From positions 27,978,501 through 28,042,500 of the forward strand of contig NC_133183.1 of assembly GCF_049306965.1 (NCBI RefSeq): DNA of 64,000 nt, read 5' to 3'. This DNA comes from Danio rerio (lineage: Eukaryota > Chordata > Actinopteri > Cypriniformes > Danionidae). The position numbers and the translations under genes are program-made. Below the pieces are notes generated by a model. The model did not search any database. It saw only the letters and a program-made list of their open reading frames with translations, and was not told the DNA's origin. Shown here piece after piece: positions 47,101-60,359 of the stretch; the first letter of the stretch is position 1; each line of letters starts with the position of its first letter.

Positions 47101-49087
47101 AACAGCCGTGGACAGTTTGCGATTGACAGTGTTACTGGAGAAATCCAGGTGGTTGCGCCGCTTGACTTTGAGACAGAGCGAGAATATACACTACGGCTGC
47201 GGGCTCAGGACAATGGCCGACCACCTCTGTCTAACAACACTGGAATTGTTAGTGTGCAGGTCACCGATGTCAATGATAATCCACCAATCTTTGTATCCAC
47301 GCCATTTCAGGCTACGGTGCTAGAGAGCGCTCCTATCGGTCACTCCATTCTCCACATACAAGCCATCGATACTGATAATGGTGATAATGCCCGCCTGGAA
47401 TACAGATTAACAGGAACTGGCACAGATACCCCTTTTGTTATTAATGCTGCCACTGGTTGGGTCACAGTCAGCTCAGAGCTTGACCGTGAATCAGTAGAGC
47501 ACTACTTCTTTGGTGTTGAGGCCCGAGATTATGGATCTCCACCTCTTTCCGCCACAGCCAGTGTTACAATCACAGTAATGGATGTTAATGATAACCGACC
47601 AGAATTTCTACAAAAGGAGTATTACGTCAGACTAAATGAAGATGCAGCTGTTGGAACAAGTGTGGTCAGTGTAACTGCAGTTGATCGTGATGTGAATAGT
47701 GCCGTTACATATCAGATCACTGGTGGAAACACACGTAATCGCTTCGCCATTAGCACTGCCGGTGGCGCAGGACTTGTCTCACTGGCGCTGCCTTTGGACT
47801 ACAAACAAGAGCGTCGCTATGTTCTAACAGTCACTGCCTCTGACAGAACTCTCCATGACACTTGTCAGGTGCACATCAACATCACAGATGCCAACACACA
47901 CCGCCCTGTGTTCCAGAGCGCTCATTATTCAGTAAGTGTAAATGAGGACAGGCCTCCTGGCAGCACTGTGGTAGTCATAAGCGCAACAGATGATGATGTT
48001 GGAGAAAACGCGCGCATCACTTACTACCTAGAGGATAATATTCCACAGTTCCGAATAGATCCTGCGTCTGGAGCGATCACACTTCAAGCAGAGCTAGACT
48101 ATGAGGACCAGATGACTTACACACTGGCCATCACTGCTCGTGACAATGGAATCCCCCAGAAATCGGACACCACATATGTGGAGGTCAATGTTAATGATGT
48201 GAATGACAATGCACCTCAGTTCCTGAGCCCCAGGTATCAGGGTGGAGTCAGTGAGGATGCTCCACCTTTCACAAGTGTTCTGCAGATCTCTGCTACTGAC
48301 CGTGATGCTCATGCCAATGGCCGTGTCCAGTATACATTTCAGAATGGAGAGGATGGAGATGGGGATTTTACAATAGAACCAACCTCTGGAATAGTCCGAA
48401 CTGTCCGGAGACTTGACCGTGAAAGCGTTCCCTTCTACGAGCTGACAGCATTTGCTGTGGATCGTGGCGTTCCACCTCAGCGTACACCTGTACACATTCA
48501 AGTCAGTGTCATGGATGTCAATGACAATGCTCCAGTGTTCCCAGCCGATGACTTTGAAGTTCTAGTAAAGGAGAATAGTGCTGTTGGGTCAGTCGTAGCT
48601 CAAATCACAGCGACTGATCCAGATGAGGGCCCAAATGCTCAGATTATGTATCAGATAGTGGAAGGCAATATTCCAGAAATCTTCCAGATGGACATTTTTT
48701 CAGGAGAACTCACTTCCTTAATTGACCTTGACTATGAGACGCGTAATGAATATGTAATCGTGGTCCAGGCCACGTCAGCCCCACTAGTCAGTCGTGCCAC
48801 AGTGCGTATCCGACTGGTTGACCAGAATGATAATGGGCCCCAAATGCAAGACTTTCAAATCATCTTTAACAACTTCGTATCAAATCGATCCAACACTTTC
48901 CCAAGTGGGGTTATTGGACGAGTTCCAGCTCATGACCCTGATGTTTCGGATCGCCTCTACTACACTATAGACCGTGGGAATGAGCTGCACCTGCTGCTGT
49001 TGAACCACACAAGTGGAGAGATTCGGCTTAGCCGAAAACTGGACAACAACCGACCACTGGTGGCCCCGATGCTCATCACCGTCACTG
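44191..49087 (+). CDS. celsr3: celsr3 coding exon 1: signal peptide, long N-terminal segment, nine cadherin repeats
   Basis: Celsr3 is a seven-pass atypical cadherin (Flamingo family) of the planar polarity pathway, needed for axon guidance; it acts at the plasma membrane by homophilic adhesion. Residues 1-32 are a signal peptide (SPLLFLLLLSSLFTVIPG). Residues 33-700 are low-complexity, with poly-Asn (about 470-488), an acidic/basic E/K/R/G stretch (about 560-690) and a furin-type RSRR at 699-702. Cadherin repeats begin at residue 708, with calcium-binding junctions at 810 (DRNDHSPVF), 920, 1026, 1131, 1233 (DANTHRPVF, atypical as in the family), 1336, 1442 and 1544. EC9 runs to about 1632. 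The donor G|gtaagt at 49087/49088 is in phase 1. The pre-cadherin segment is about 700 residues, roughly twice that of human CELSR3. EC repeats match CELSR3 closely (for example VFQSAHYSVSVNEDRPPGST). Confidence 0.95.
45501..45527 (+). promoter_or_regulatory. Split RE1/NRSE (REST site) inside celsr3 exon 1
   Basis: Both consensus half-sites are perfect: TTCAGCACC at 45501-45509 and GGACAGCGCC at 45518-45527. They are in the correct order and orientation but separated by 8 nt instead of the canonical 2. Non-canonical RE1s with expanded half-site spacing (about 16-19 bp centre to centre) are an established class bound by REST; this one is 17 by the same measure. Occupancy is inference. Confidence 0.6.
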
Positions 49088-49654
49088 GTAAGTTCAGTAA
49101 CGGGAGGGAGAGGGAGAGGGGGAGGGGGAAGGGTGGAAGTAAAGGAAGAAATGGGGAAATGAGGCAAGGGCTATTAAGGTCATGAGGATGAAATCAAATC
49201 AGGTCAAATTGGTTTTGCTAACTCTTCACTGCAGTGCTCTATTATGAAATCTTGCTGAAGGCTGTGTGTCAGTGTGGGCAGTCTCTGCTAGAGGAGAATA
49301 GAAAGAAAAGAGGATATCTTTGGAGAAAGCTGACCCTTAACTTGCATTTTTTTCTGTAAAGACATTTAGCGATCAATGCAAATTACTTTATGCCAGAATG
49401 ATTTCTTAGTGGAGTTAGCAGGTAACAATACCCTTCAAGAGTCTCGGTGGAAACATGAGAGTGTGTAAGTGCTGAGGAGAGCATTGCTTGACCACAGATG
49501 CTGCTGCTGTTGTTGATGATGGCATTGCTGGGAAGTGTAGATAATTGTGGCTTTTGAAAGGTTGCAGATGGTGATTTGTTACTTACAGACATTGTGACTA
49601 AAATGGTAAAAACAATGAAGTAATTTATGTTTATTTATTGCTTAGAAATATACA

Positions 49655-49925
49655 GTTGAAGTCAGAATTATTAGCCCCCTTTGATCTTTTTGTTGTTGTT
49701 TTTAAATGTTTCCAAAATTGTTTAACAGAGCAAGGACATTTTCACAGTATGTCTGATAATATTTTTTTCTTCTAGAGAAAGTCTTATTTGTTTTATTTCG
49801 GCTAGAATAAAAGCAGTATTTAATTCTTTTTAAACACCATTTTAAGGTCAAAATTATCAGCCCCTTTGAGCTACATGTATATTTTTTCCCATAGTCTAAA
49901 GAACTGTATGTTCTGCCAAACTGAA
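49655..49925 (+). repeat. Zebrafish DNA repeat fragment (same family as 28506)
   Basis: Starts ACAGTTGAAGTCAGAATTAT, then TAGCCCCC, and includes AGAGAAAGTCTTATTTG and GGCTAGAATAAAAG. Truncated on the right. Confidence 0.7.
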
Positions 49926-51050
49926 ACAATATTGCTGATTTTGTTCTATGCTGTTTACCCTATCTGGCAGTTTGTGTGTGTGAGGCATATAGGTTGGGGA
50001 GTTTGTAACACTGCAGTGTTGGACAGCTCAGTTACCCTCTGGTAAAATTCTCTCTCTCCTATGAGGAAAGCACACTTTCATTTCCATCCCCCTCTTGCTC
50101 TTCATTACACATTTTGCCCCTTTTTTGTGTCTGCCATTTCTTTCCTTATTTTCACTCACAGTTTACTTTGATAAAAAAATTTCTTTATTGGCATTTATGA
50201 GTCCAAAAAGAGTCTTTAATTTCAGTAGATATTTTCCAAAAGGTTGTTTATAGTGCAAAAAGGTATTTTAAATATTCTTTAAACCAAGAAAGAATCACTG
50301 AAAAGATCTGCTGTGATTACCGAAAGATTCTTTAGGAAATCAAAATGGTTCTGCTCCGCACCACATTACTGTAAGAACACCACTTTGGTCTGAGCCATTT
50401 TCTATTTAGATAAATATGTGTTTCTAAATAAAAAAAACGGCTTTCTTCTGTCTTGTGGGACTTTTGTCAGAAATGTGTGGTCCTAAGGGAAAAGGAAGGT
50501 TAAGTTGAAGGAATTTCCTATTAAATAATTCTTTTGTATTTCACTTTGACAAACAGCAGTCACAGATTCACAATGAGCACAGCTCAGATGAGCTGACATA
50601 GTTTGAAGCTCAATGTTGCTTTTATCTTGTTATTCCCTAGGAAGAGCCGATGTTAACGTAAGTGATTAGCTGTGATGTTGATTTTGCTTGGTCATTAATG
50701 ATGTGACATGCAAAATACACTGTATACCATATTGGCCTCACAGATAAACACATATCCCAAAATGAAAGTGTGTGTACTGGTAAATGTAGTTTAATAGAGG
50801 ATTACAGACAGTCCTCTTATCTTGCATTCCCCCCTCTCTGTTCTATTTTACTTTGAGTGTAATAGGACGTCCTTAGGGGAAGCCTGGCTTCGGAAACAAA
50901 CGGAGCACAGTAATCAGCTGTCAAACCAGGCCCAAGATTTTGTGTGTGTGTGTATAATCGGATGGTTTAATATGCGTTCATGCAAGCTTTTAGTTTGTTT
51001 ATGCCAGCATCTGGGCTTGTTTGAGCATATTAAGTGTGTGTGTTCATATA
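49926..51050. other. celsr3 intron 1, no recognised element
   Basis: Non-coding, moderately AT-rich DNA. Nothing identified. Confidence 0.5.
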
Positions 51051-51052
<2 letters not shown>

Positions 51053-51084
<32 letters not shown>

Positions 51085-51110
51085 GTGTTGTGTGTGTGTG
51101 TGTGTGTGTA
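51053..51110. repeat. (GT)n microsatellite
   Basis: Imperfect GT repeat with two GTTGT interruptions. Confidence 0.95.
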
Positions 51111-51942
51111 GTTCAGTGCCTCTTAGCTAATGTGATAGAAATATATTTCCAGGTGACTAATTTCAAAGCAATGACTACATCTAAGCATTTAATGCATTTG
51201 AGACTCAGGGCATGTTTTGGTCATGCTAGATTTTGTAATTTCAATGTTTAAAAGCGTGTCAAATGTGTGAGTTGCTGTTGTGAGAATTTTTGAGCGTGTG
51301 TCATGTTTGCTGTGTCAGGTAGTGAAACCTGAATAGTCTATACTGTAGGGACCAGTGAAACCTATTTGTTTGTTTCTTTGTTTTTGTGAGCCGGTAAAAG
51401 CTATTTGCATGCTTTCCGGAGACCCTGGCAAGAATGGCATCAAACACACGCACAGACACACAGAGATGTTTCGAACGATCCCCCTGTGCAAAAACAAACC
51501 TAAAATAAAGTTCACTTTAGACTGAGTGAGCGGGATTATAAAAGATTAAAGGAGTCTGAGAGAAAAATAGAGAGAGAGAGATACAATGAAGAAGGGAGAA
51601 GGGATGGGTTTGGGATTGTGTAGAGGAAGGGGAAGAAAACAGACTGAGGAAGAGAAGATGACAAAACACTGAAGTGGAATAGAGACATGGGAAATGGAGG
51701 ATGGTGAATGGCAGACGAGTGATTGCAAGAGGAACTGAAAGAAGGACTCGCTGAGTTCAGGTCTTGGCTTTTGAATGGCAGAAAGGAAAATGATTTCAGA
51801 TGAAAGAAATGGAAAATTGCCCTCTTTGAAACCTACCAATATGCTACCTATTATTGTATATACTGAATTGAGTGTGCGCATGTGTATGTGTGTGCATTCA
51901 AGAGATTTGTTTGTGCCAGGATTCTGAATGTGGTTTCGCCAA

Positions 51943-52655
51943 CACAGTCTCATGGCAATTGGTAACTTTTTGATTTAGTGGCAAATTTGTATGAATTTGT
52001 ACGATCTCATTTGTACAATTTAGTTCAATTTGCTCATCCCCCAATGGCAGTTTGGTTTAGGGGCTGGACGACTGAGTTTGCAGAAATTCATATGAATTAG
52101 CCACTAGAGGTGCCCAAAGTAGGGCCAGCTATGGTAACCTTTGAATTGGCCCTCCATCCCGTCTGAGAAGAAAAGTAAAATGCTGGGTTAGAGACTGGGT
52201 TAGAGACTGCCACTTCTAATTTAATGTCTAATTTAATTTAAATCTTTTTTTTTTTATTATTATTAACAAGCTACAAAAAGCAAACTAAAATGAAACAATT
52301 TTATAAAATGTTTTAAATGAATCAGATTTTTTTGTACATTTAAATGTGCAAACTATTAGTCGATGGATGGAGGACAATGCAATGCAAATGTGATTGTTTA
52401 TGCTTTAATTGTAATATATTATAATTAAAAAATGACACTGCATTAGTTAATATGATTTAAATTTGTAAAATATTTTGAGCAAACTGAGTAAATTACCCAT
52501 GGAAACTTTAATGTAATTTAGTTTGATATATTTACCTTTGACCCATGGCTCTCTGTGATATTTGTTTTTGACCCTTCATACAAAAATGTTTGGGCACCTC
52601 TGCACTAAACTGATAAAACCTAAAATTGTTATGTTTTCTTGTGAGATCAGGCTGG
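51943..52655 (+). repeat. Zebrafish DNA repeat split by a hAT-like element
   Basis: The left part (CAGTCTCATGGCAATTGG, ATTTGTACGATCTCATTTG, TTGCTCATCCCCCAATGGC) and the right part (CACTAAACTGATAAAACC, TTGTGAGATCAGGCTGG) are parts of one familiar zebrafish repeat separated by 52107-52600. Confidence 0.7.
52107..52600. mobile_element. hAT-like non-autonomous element
   Basis: The ends are inverted: GAGGTGCCCAAAGTAGG on the left and TTTGGGCACCTC on the right, in the style of hAT termini. Both flanks end in CACTA (52102-52106 and 52603-52607), a partly eroded target duplication. Non-coding interior of about 490 bp. A left-end fragment recurs at 23728. Confidence 0.65.
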
Positions 52656-52708
52656 CTTTTTCTCATCCAAACATCAAACAAACATTCAACATTATGAAGA
52701 TAAACATA

Positions 52709-52892
52709 CACTGTAAGAAAAAATTCAGAGTGCCTGAAAAAAATAAAATAAATAACGGCCGTTAAATTACAGAAATTAAAATTTAAGGAAATTTGTGTAA
52801 TTTAATATCTGTTTTTTTAATGGTAAATTTATGTAATTTAACGTCTGTTATTTTACGTTTTTTAAAAAATAAAATAACAGTTTTTTTTAGTG
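52709..52892. mobile_element. Short CACTG-ended MITE, relative of 42700-43461
   Basis: 184 bp, TA-flanked, starting CACTGTAAGAAAA and ending TTTTTTTTAGTG. It carries one or two inverted copies of the same TTAAATTACAGAAATT unit. Confidence 0.75.
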
Positions 52893-53762
52893 TAGCTAAA
52901 ATCTAAATGCATGAGATGAAACTTAAAAAAATAAATCTTAACTTGTTATTTAAGTTTTAAGCATATGTTTGAATAAGCTGCAAGCAAATGTATGCATAAA
53001 ACAAACAAATTATAAAAGGGGTTAGAAAAATACATTTAAATGAACATATTTATTTTTTAAATGGTTGCTTCCTTGACTCCGTTTTCAACAAAAAAGTGAC
53101 AAATTTGAATTATTCACACAAAAATTTGGCTTTGATTCCTTAAAAATCTGTAATTGAAAATGATAACATTATTTTCTTAACATAGTTAATTTTCCTGTTA
53201 ATTTGAGAAATCATTTTATATCTGTGTAGAATAGAGTATGGGCCTAAAAAACATAATGGTTTCACTATTTCACTTTATTGTGATTACTGCTCTTAAATAT
53301 ATTATTTTTAATTGTCTGGGTAAAAAACGAAAAACTCTTTTCCCATTTGAACACAATACATTTCATTTTGAAAAACATTTAAAGTATTTTGTAAACGAAA
53401 ACATGTCAGACTGAATAATGAAAATGCATCATTACTGTCTTCATTTGTTTCAAAAACATTGATTTATTTACAATTTTAAACGGCATCCTTGGATATCTTT
53501 TCTGCTGGAGATACTGCTGTCCTAAAAAACTAAAAAACAAAACATATTTAAAAAATCTTACATATGGATTAGTATAGCAGAAAATTTGGCGGTTTTTAAA
53601 CCTTGACTTTTTTAAACCATGGTAAACCTTGAAAACTGTTATCGCCCCATGCCTAGTGTGGAGTCAATATTTGAAGCTTCAATTATATCCCAATTGTTTA
53701 TATTCTACTTCTTCCACTGAATGCTAATGTCAGACATCATAGGCACATTTCTGAATACAAAG

Positions 53763-53764
<2 letters not shown>
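52893..53764. other. celsr3 intron 1, AT-rich, nothing recognised
   Basis: No element or exon identified. Confidence 0.5.

Positions 53765-53765
<1 letters not shown>

Positions 53766-53837
<72 letters not shown>
53766..53837. repeat. (CA)n microsatellite
   Basis: About 70 bp of pure CA repeat. Confidence 0.97.
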
Positions 53838-53838
<1 letters not shown>

Positions 53839-55005
53839 CTGATATTTGACTTATCCTCTGTGGGAGGTTGAATGTGTTGATTTAATCAGCATAATAACAT
53901 TTTCCTTCTCCATTAATCATTTCAAATAAAAATTTGTTTAGTTTTATTCAGATTTTGAGTAACAATAGTGTGTTACCCGTGCACTACTTGTGACCATTCA
54001 TAGTGATAAAATGATTTACTTGTTATTTTGCAGTAATATCAGGTATTTGTTTGACCTTGTGTAATCAGAATATGAGAGAAAAAAATGATTGTTATTGAAA
54101 TTGTTGCTTCTGTGCTGTTTAGCACTGATTGTTATTCTAGTTTAATGACTGCATGGTGGTGTGTGGAACAGGAACAGTTTTCGGGAGGTCAGTAGGGAGT
54201 CACTGCCTTATAATCCCGTAATCAAACCAGCTGCTTCCTTGCACCCTTCCCCCAGCCTCTCCTGCACCCCCATCCCTTTTTTCCCTCGTCTCAGCTTTTT
54301 TTCACCAACACACCTTCCCGGATCTCGTTTTCTTGATATTGCCTTCGTCTTTCTTCTATGTAAACACTCCTTCTTCCCGTCCTCCTCCAACCCCTCTGTC
54401 GCTCTTTCCATTTCTCTGTCTCTCGCACTGGGTGGCATTTCATCAAAGGAGGATATAATCTCCTTAGACACCGAGACATCCAGTGACATTAAAACTTCAA
54501 GCCGTGGCTGTCGTCCTCTTGTTGACACTCACACGCTGCGCTTGACTATCAAGACTTAATTTCTTAAGCCATTACAGTCAAATACTGAGGAAATGTACAA
54601 ACGTTTTGAGCTAAACTGTAATTCTTAAACGGTACATGCAAAGTAAAGCAGGATTACAGGCTTTTTTAAATGGACAGTTCATCCAGAATGGAAATTTCTG
54701 TCTTCGTTTATACATATTATTTCAGATTTTTCTTTAATAACCACATTGAAATGTACTGTTAGCTCACTGTTTGGTCGCAATTAGATTATTGAGCCTAGAT
54801 TATTATGATTATTGATTAATCATGCAGACTGGTATTGTGAACTAGAGCAATTGGTTGATTTAATACATTTCATTCTTAGGAATAGTTCATTCATGAAATG
54901 GACCTTAATGCTCCCGAACACTAATGAGATTAATGCAAATGTCAAAATATTCAGTTAATAAGGGCTAGTGGTTTTTGTAAAACTGTTTGTCCATTTTGTT
55001 TTTCA
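53838..55005. other. celsr3 intron 1, unassigned
   Basis: A 132-codon + strand open frame at 54161-54559 is C/T-rich and resembles no known family. A fragment reminiscent of the Angel-like end (GGACAGTTCATCC) lies at 54672. Otherwise nothing. Confidence 0.45.
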
Positions 55006-55009
55006 TTTA

Positions 55010-55932
55010 CACTCCCTGACAAAAGTCTTGTCACCTATCCAGCTTTTAGGAACAACAAATAATAACTTGACTTCTAGTTGATCATTTGGAATCAGAAGTG
55101 GCTTTAACAAAAGGCAAAGGTTTCTAAATTACACTTATTTTACCAAAAAAATTCTTGATTTTTAATTATTTAATTAGGACAGTAAGGTCTGACTTTGCTT
55201 AGTCAAAAGTCTTGTCATTTACAAGAAATAATGTACAGTATAGAATATAAAGTCATGGTGCAGTGGAAACAGAATTAATATTGTGTATGACTCCCAGGAG
55301 CTTGGAGAACTGCATCCACACATTTCTGCAATGACTCAAATAACTTATTAATCAAGTCATCTGGAATGGCAAAGAAAATGTTGTTGCCGGACTCCCAGAG
55401 TTCATTAAGATTCTTTGGATTCATCTTCAATGCCTCCTCCTTCATCTTACCCCAGACATGCTCAATAATGTTCATGTCTGGTGACTGGGCTGGCCTATCC
55501 TGGAGCACCTTGATCTTCTTTGCTTTCAGAAACTTTGATGTGGAGGCTGAAGTATGAGAAGGAGCGCTGTCCTGCTGAAGAATTTGCCCTCTCCTGTGGT
55601 TTGTAATGTAATGTCAACACAAATGTCTTGATACCTCAGGCTGTTAATGTTGGCATCCACTGTGCAAATTTCTTGCACGCCCCCATACTAAATGTAACCC
55701 CAAACCATGATTTTTCCTTTAGCAAACTTGACTGATTTGTGTGAGAATCTTGAGTCCATGCAGGTTCTAGTAGGTCTTCTGCAGTAATTGTAATGATTGA
55801 GATGCAGTTCAACAGATGGTTCATCGTAATAATCTACCTTTTGCCACTTTTCCAAATGATCAACTAAAAGTCATTATTATTTGTTTCTCTTATAACTAGG
55901 ATCAGCGACAATAAGACTTTTATCAGGATAAA
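55010..55932 (-). mobile_element. Tc1-like transposon, family B copy 3 (most complete)
   Basis: Both inverted repeats survive: CACTCCCTGACAAAAGTCTT on the left after TA, and ACAATAAGACTTTTATCAGG on the right. A second internal GTCAAAAGTCTTGTCA lies at 55202-55217 (IR/DR organisation). The - strand retains LQDRPAQSPDMNIIEHVWGK and further C-terminal transposase sequence; upstream frames are broken. Inactive. Confidence 0.88.
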
Positions 55933-58390
55933 AACTGAAACTATTAAATGGTGATCAGTATTAGGTGAAAACTTGAACATCAGTTTGTGCAATTGTACGG
56001 TAAAGACACTTTTAAAGATCTCGTGAAGTTAAAATATAAATTTTTAAATGTTAATTTCAGTTTTTTAAGGATATCTAAAAGCTATCCTTAAAAATTACAT
56101 TTATAAAATGTAAAACTGATAAAAAAAAAACATCCAAAGCTTGCAGTTTGTCACTTTTGCCCCTAAATCGATCAACGTTTTTTTCGTCGTCACCTTTTTA
56201 CCTTAGTTTCTGATGAAATCTTGACCAATCAAATGATCTCTAGTATCTGACTTTCCCCGCACCCTTCAAGATGCTTCTCATTTGATTTTCATTTGTTGTG
56301 CTTGATCTCAACCACTGGCAGAGCTATGATAAATATAAAACACTATTGGCTGCTTTTTTTTAAATTTCAGTTAAAACATCTAATAAAAAAAGAAAATTTT
56401 AAAGCACTTCCCGGGTACTTTTATAGTTTTTTATTTATTAAAAACTGTAAATTGCCATATTATTGCCATATTTATTTACAACGGGCTATATGCACACAGA
56501 CTGTTAATTTTCAGTCAGCCAGCCCAAGCGCTTCTGGTGTTTTTTTTTTTCATTACAAAATCGCTACGTTTAACATCTGATTTCTTTAAAAATATGTGAT
56601 TTTAACTGCATGATAGTTATGAAATGTAGTGGGTCTCAGACCGGACAATGAGCACTGCATTAAATTCCATTTCCCCCCCTTATGTCTTTAAAATATGACA
56701 GTTTATTTTACCCCAGTATTTTCAATGAAGTTTCTGTGCTAGCCTTCTGCTAATGACTGCGCTAGCATTTATACTGTCTTTCATCTCGTTTTACGCTTGA
56801 GCAAATAAATTATGCTTAAGTCTGTTTAACTGAATGTATTTTAATGACATTACAACACAGATGCTGTAAAAGGAACCTTGTGAAAATAGTCACTTTGAGC
56901 TTTCGCTGGAGGTTTACTGTTGGCTAAAAAACACTAGCTGTGCATATAGCTCATTGTCAAAAATAGTACAAGAACACAGAAAAATATAGAAAATTGTTAT
57001 CAAACTATCCTATGTTGCAGATAGTTTATTTAAATAAATATTTGTTGTTGTTGTCAGCAAAGCAACATTTACGTGCTTTTTTTTTTGTTAGATTTTATGT
57101 TATTTAATCATTATAGCATTATTATTTAGATATCACATGTATTTGTATTTTTTTCAGTATTACCTTTATGACGTAATTTAATTTAATGCTGAAAATAAGT
57201 TATTACATATAATCTAAGGTGTAAGCAGATTTTGTTGTAAAATACCCAGGTTCTAATATACAAAGACCCATACAGTAATACCTGGAATATTGTTACAGTA
57301 AATATTAAACAACTACTGCTGCGGGTTTAGAATCCTAAACTGAACAGGATATTTTTAGGGGCACTGAAATGAAGAATGCTGATTTGTTGCATTATTGGGT
57401 TATGGATTAAAATGGCAGGTGTAGTAGAGAATAAAGCCTGTTTGTGTGTCTGTGTCAGTGAGAGAGGGATGTGGGGGATGGAAGGTGTATTTTGTGAGCG
57501 GTGCTTATCAGCATGAAAGGTATGACTTTTAAGGGGATGACATTATGATCTAACGTCTCTCTTCACCCCTCCTTTATTCATTTTATCCTCTCTGCTTTTA
57601 TTCTTCCCCTTCTCTGACTCCTCCTCATCAGCCTCCAGCAGCTTTACCCCAAACCCCATCTCTTTCTCTCTCTCTCTCCCTCTCTGCTGAATCACTTTCT
57701 CTTCTCTGTTTTCTTTCATTCAATTTAAATCGACTTTAGAGCTGCCAAGGCCGTATTCGCGAACTTTATTGCCAAAACAGTTTTAATGTATTCAGGAAAG
57801 AAATCATTTAGAAAATGGAAAGGCAACTGTGAAAATGTCATCAATGTTGTACAAACAGCATGCACATACTGAATTACTTGATTCAGAATGGCCTGGCAGG
57901 GTGTTTGTGGTCCTTCAGACACTAACAGCACTCCGTCATGCTTCAGTACTCGCTGTAATGGTAAGAGAGCAATGTTGTGGGTTTTCAAAACTTGCTGGCC
58001 AAAAAAAAATATATAATAAAATGGTCCAACTTCACAGCTTGTGAGTGTAATATTTAAACTTAAATCGATATGAATATGTATAGGTGAATGTCAGAAGAAC
58101 TGTCAAGTTCTGGTTTTGATTAAATTGTTTCCCAAAAATTAAATAAAGCTCACTTTTGCTTATATTGTATTTTATAATTGCATTAATATTCACGACATTG
58201 ATTGGCTCTATATTTCTTATTGCCGTAATTGAGAATAAATTAAGAATGGTATTTTATTTAGATATGTAATTCATTATTTGTTTATAAAATTAATTATTTT
58301 ACTGACTTCAGTTTGTGTTTATTTAAATAACTGTGTATTACAGAAAAAGTTTCCTCATAATATTTTTTGGAGTTTGATACATTTAAATAT
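55933..58390. other. celsr3 intron 1, no recognised element
   Basis: AT-rich non-coding DNA with a CT-rich segment at 57560-57720. I cannot assign any gene or transposon here. Confidence 0.45.
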
Positions 58391-58391
58391 A

Positions 58392-59064
58392 TACTCACTG
58401 GCCACTTTATTAGGTACACCTGTCCAACTGCTCGTTAACGCAAATTTCTATTCGCACAGGCTCACCAAAATTGCATAATAGAAGATTGGAAAAATGTTCA
58501 GTCTCGATTTCTGCTGCAACATTTGGATGGTAGGGTCAGATGCCTTGTATCAATGGTGCAGGCGGGTGGTGGTGGTGTAATGGTGTGGGGGATATTTTCT
58601 TGGCACACTTTGGGCCCATTAGTACCATAAGCATGGTGTCAACATCACTGCCTACCTGAGTATTGTTGCTGACCATGTCCATCCCTTTATGACCACAGTG
58701 TACCCATCTTCTGATGGCTACTTCTAGCAGGAAAACGCACCATGCCATAATGCATGTATCATCTCAGACTGGTTTCTTGAACATGAAAATGAGTTTACTG
58801 TACTCAAATGGCCTCCATAGTCACCAGATCCAAAAGAGCACCTTTGGGATGTGGTGAAATGGGAAATTCACATCATGGCTGTGCACCTGACAAATCTGCA
58901 GCAACTGCGTGATGCTATCATGTCAATATAGACCAAAATCTCTGAGAAATATTTCCAGTACCTTGTGGAACCTATATGCCACGAAAGATTAAGGCAGTTC
59001 TGAAGGCAAAAGGGGGTCCTACCCAGTACTAGTAAGGTGTAACTAATAAAGTGGCCAATGAGTG
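58392..59064 (+). mobile_element. Tc1/mariner transposon, family A, internally deleted
   Basis: 673 bp between TA dinucleotides (58390-58391 and 59065-59066). The termini TACTCACTGGCCACTTTATT and its inverted partner GTGGCCAATGAGTG match the element at 18046. About 450 bp, including the helix-turn-helix region, is missing between about 58450 and 58455. The remaining catalytic region is degenerate. Confidence 0.88.
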
Positions 59065-59894
59065 TATACAAGTACTAGACTAGAGTAATAGTACTGTCAA
59101 GTGACTAATTACCAATTAATCACATATTGTGAATATACAATATAAAAGGTTGCCATTTACAATAAGGTTTCATCAATAATGTATTTAATATAACATGAAC
59201 TAATTATAAGCAATAATTCTACAGCATTTATCATCATAATTTAATATTTACTAAGGCATTATTAACATCCAAAGTCATGCTTGTCAACGTTAGGTAATGC
59301 ACCGTGAGTTAACACGAACTAACAAACATCTTTATTTTCATAGACTAACGTTAACCAAAATAAATACTGGGATAAATGTATTGTTCATTGTTTGTTCAGA
59401 TTAGTATATGCATCATTTAATACAACCATAGTGTATAATGTTACCTAAAAAAGCTACTGTAAAAAAAACTTTGAATGGTTAACAGTTTAAAGTGATTTAC
59501 CATTGTGTTATATGTGTAAAATTAAAGTAAAATATTGTTAAATGTATTTGATTATTATAAAAAACTATACATTTTCATATTATTTACGGTCAAAATAGCA
59601 TAAGCATAGTAGAACGCATGATAAGTTTCATGAAGTTTCCTCAAGTCACCAGCTGTTACAGATGCAGTGTTACTAAATATGTAGTATGTATATGCATTTG
59701 TGTGTGAATGAGCATAAAGAACAGTACATGTGCACTTGATGAGCACATATGATTCACTCAACAGTATGTTGCTAATTTCACAAGTCAGCGAGCTGTAGAT
59801 AATATATATGACAGGCTGTACTGACACCAACTCAAATGACTCACTTCTGCATGTAGAGATGGACTTTGGAAGTAATGTAACTCTCACAGCTGCT

Positions 59895-60120
59895 GCATTA
59901 AAGAGACAGTTCTCCCTAAAACAAAAATATACTGTCCAATGTAACTTTGACATATATAATGGTGAAAAATATATTATAGAAGTGTATTATGTTTTACAAT
60001 AGCTATCGGTTTTCTACATTCTTCAAAATAACTTCTTTTTGTGTTCAACAGAAACACAAAGAAACTCAAACAAAACAAAAGCAGGGTAAATGATCATTTC
60101 TGGGTGAAGTATCCCTTTAA
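59895..60120. repeat. Angel-like MITE
   Basis: The left end is AAAGAGACAGTTCTCCC and the right end GGGTGAAGTATCCCTTTAA, with CTTCAAAATAACTTC and TGTGTTCAACAGAA between them, which is the layout of the common cyprinid hairpin element. Confidence 0.6.
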
Positions 60121-60359
60121 AAGACTAATTTATTAGCTATATTAAGCCTTTAAAATGTTTGTGATATGCTCTTCACATATGGAATATACTTCTGTTAGTC
60201 AGTTAACATGTTATTGAACAAAATCGTGCCTCATTCAAACTCTTGTCTTGCTAAGTTAATTGCTTAAAGACGCTGCTAGGCAAAGGTGTAATATCAAGGT
60301 TTAAAATAAAAGGTGTATTTTACCCAACAATGAAAATTAACTTCCCATTGACTCACCCT

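Noticed and set aside
49088-49185. Continuation of the celsr3 frame past 49087 to a stop at 49185
   Set aside because: A consensus GTAAGT donor at 49088 precedes a G-rich low-complexity run, and the exon at 62598 restores the conserved CELSR sequence exactly.
54161-54559. 132-codon plus-strand frame in celsr3 intron 1
   Set aside because: C/T-rich chance frame with an equally long antisense frame; no domain.
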